From assembly GCF_021261325.1 (NCBI RefSeq), contig NZ_JAJSBI010000021.1, positions 62,001 through 126,000 on the forward strand: DNA of 64,000 nucleotides, written 5' to 3'. The DNA comes from Streptomyces guryensis. GTDB taxonomy: Bacteria > Actinomycetota > Actinomycetes > Streptomycetales > Streptomycetaceae. The notes beneath the pieces are model-generated. The model saw only the letters and a list, made by a program, of their open reading frames with translations, was not told where the DNA came from and did not search any database. Positions 62,728-64,000 of the stretch are shown piece after piece (position 1 is the first letter of the stretch; every line of letters begins with the position of its first letter). The position numbers and the translations under genes are program-made.

Positions 62728-63548
62728 TGGTCCTGGCCCGACGCAAAGTCGTCCACATGCTCCTGGTCGCGATCCTGGTGCTCATGCTCAGCCCCTTCGG
62801 CTGGCTCCTGATCAGCGCGTTCAAGGACCCCTCCGAACTGCGCGCGGTGCCCATCCACTGGTGGCCGCACCGCCCGACCCTGGAGAACTTCCACCTCGCC
62901 CTGACTCTTTTCGACTTCTTCGGCTACGCCCGCAACTCGCTGACGATCGCCGGCATCTACTCGGTGCTGATCACCCTGGCCTCGGCCTGGGCCGGCTACG
63001 GCTTCGCCCGGCTGAGCGGGCCAGGCAAGCGGATCATCTTCGGCCTGATGCTGTCCACGATGATGACGCCGCAGATCATCACCCTCATCCCGACCTACCT
63101 GCTGTTCGCCAAGGCCGGGCTGACCAACACCTATGTGCCGTGGGTGCTGTGGGGACTGGCCGGAGCGCCGTACCTGATCTTCCTCTTCCGGCAGTTCTTC
63201 ACCAACATGCCCAAGGAACTGGAGGAGGCGGCGATCATCGACGGCTGCGGTCAGATCCGCATCTTCTGGCGGATCTTCCTCCCGCAGTCCTGGCCCGTCA
63301 TCGCCACCAGCCTGGTCCTCTCCTTCAGCTGGAGCTGGGGCGACTACATCTCCCCCGCCCTGCTGCTGGACGACGACCGCACCACGCTCGCGGTGAAGAT
63401 GGCCACCGGCTACGTCAACGAGCACGGAACCGGCCTCTACACCGTCGTCGGCGCGGGCGCCATCCTCTACATCCTGCCCTCGCTGGTCCTGTTCCTCATC
63501 CTGCAACGCGGCTTCGTCGCCGGCACCGCCACATCCGGACTCAAGTGA
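62727..63548 (+). CDS. ABC sugar importer permease 2 (MalG type)
   Basis: 273 residues from ATG 62727, overlapping the previous stop (TGATG). Six helices, with the EAA loop EEAAIIDGCGQIRIFWRIFL followed by PQSWP. SPFGWLLISAFKDPSEL near the N-terminus is characteristic of MalG-type permeases. It is followed 28 bp later by the GH42 gene, probably in the same transcript. Confidence 0.95.
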   Translation: MVLARRKVVHMLLVAILVLMLSPFGWLLISAFKDPSELRAVPIHWWPHRPTLENFHLALTLFDFFGYARNSLTIAGIYSVLITLASAWAGYGFARLSGPGKRIIFGLMLSTMMTPQIITLIPTYLLFAKAGLTNTYVPWVLWGLAGAPYLIFLFRQFFTNMPKELEEAAIIDGCGQIRIFWRIFLPQSWPVIATSLVLSFSWSWGDYISPALLLDDDRTTLAVKMATGYVNEHGTGLYTVVGAGAILYILPSLVLFLILQRGFVAGTATSGLK

Positions 63549-63576
63549 CCACGTCTGCCCATCCCGGAGCCACACA

Positions 63577-64000
63577 GTGACCACGAAACCCGTCCTCTCC
63601 GTCCCCGGCATCGCCTACGGCGGCGACTACAACCCCGAACAGTGGCCCGAGGAGGTGTGGGCCGAGGACATGCGCCTCATGGGCGAGGCCGGTGTCAACT
63701 TCGTCAGCGTCGGCATCTTCTCCTGGGCCCTGCTGGAGCCCTCGGACGGCGTGTACGACTTCTCGCGCATGGACAGGATCCTGGACCTGCTGCACGAGAA
63801 CGGCATCGCCGCCGACCTCGCGACCCCTACCGCGGCGCCCCCGGCGTGGTTCTACCGTGCCCACCCGGAGGCGCTGCCGGTCGACAAGGACGGCCGCCGG
63901 CTGTCGTACGGCAGCCGCCAGACGCTCTGCCCGTCCAGCCCCGCCTACCGCGAGGCCGCTCTGCGCATCACGCGCGCGCTCGCCGAACGGTACGCCGGCC
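63577..64000 (+). CDS. GH42 beta-galactosidase (3' end outside window)
   Basis: 141 residues in the window from GTG 63577, 7 bases after GGAG. GIAYGGDYNPEQWPEEVWAE, then NFVSVGIFSWALLEPSDGVY and PTAAPPAWFYRAHPEALPVD are diagnostic of GH42. The catalytic glutamates lie beyond the window. The order binding protein-permease-permease-GH42 is like the Bacillus galactan operon ganSPQ-ganA, so it likely splits imported galacto-oligosaccharides. Confidence 0.94.
   Translation, partial: MTTKPVLSVPGIAYGGDYNPEQWPEEVWAEDMRLMGEAGVNFVSVGIFSWALLEPSDGVYDFSRMDRILDLLHENGIAADLATPTAAPPAWFYRAHPEALPVDKDGRRLSYGSRQTLCPSSPAYREAALRITRALAERYAG

Noticed and set aside
1..64000. tRNA, rRNA, CRISPR array or riboswitch
   Set aside because: No cloverleaf, ribosomal segment, regularly spaced repeat set or known riboswitch core was found by eye on either strand.

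Overview
The window is chromosomal DNA from a high-GC actinomycete, almost certainly Streptomyces. The signs are very GC-rich codon third positions, frequent GTG starts with GGAGG-type ribosome sites, Tat signal peptides on several secreted enzymes, paired MFS/Lrp modules, and Streptomyces-type families (DUF4328, STAND/WD40 protein, RICIN fusions). No rRNA, tRNA or CRISPR array was seen.

Layout. Positions 1-6002 hold a divergent thiolase/HxlR pair, a DUF4328 membrane protein, a three-gene sugar-related operon (Gfo/Idh/MocA oxidoreductase, PmoA-like protein, cupin) with a good promoter and a LacI-type operator, and uppP. Positions 6294-15850 are mobile DNA. An IS1182-like transposase gene (5' part to 6552, 3' part from 14221) is split by a 7,668-bp unit (6553-14220). 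TTAA is duplicated at both junctions, and one of the outer ends belongs to a complete IS1380-family element, the other to a truncated one. The cargo is a PucR regulator, RidA, an amino-acid permease and a D-threonine aldolase/D-serine dehydratase-like enzyme, which together look like a D-amino-acid use module. To its right lie remnants of a P450 and an IS256-type transposase.

Positions 16417-24420 carry two MFS exporters of the same subfamily, each next to a double-domain Lrp/AsnC regulator; one exporter has three C-terminal Ig-like (carboxypeptidase-regulatory) repeats. Positions 24813-36291 hold a NarL-type two-component pair, a large secreted subtilase, an XRE-nSTAND1-TM-WD40 protein and a lipoprotein-like polysaccharide deacetylase. 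Positions 36415-40870 hold a tannase-like lipoprotein between three decayed genes. Positions 41352-44248 hold a sigma-like/zinc-finger/TM/RICIN protein and a phosphodiesterase-jacalin protein whose start is damaged.

Positions 44415-64000 are a plant-polysaccharide locus. On the plus strand are GH43-AbfB and GH27-RICIN. On the minus strand runs a seven-gene series (GH51, GH28-like, GH2, alginate-lyase-like, GH51, LacI regulator, GH43-like). Divergent to it are an ABC sugar importer (binding protein and two permeases) and a GH42 beta-galactosidase cut by the window end. Two near-identical LacI-type operators lie in the divergent promoter region. Together the genes suggest extracellular trimming of arabinan/arabinogalactan/pectin side chains, oligosaccharide import and intracellular hydrolysis, with local LacI control. 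All family assignments come from reading motifs by eye; no database search was run.
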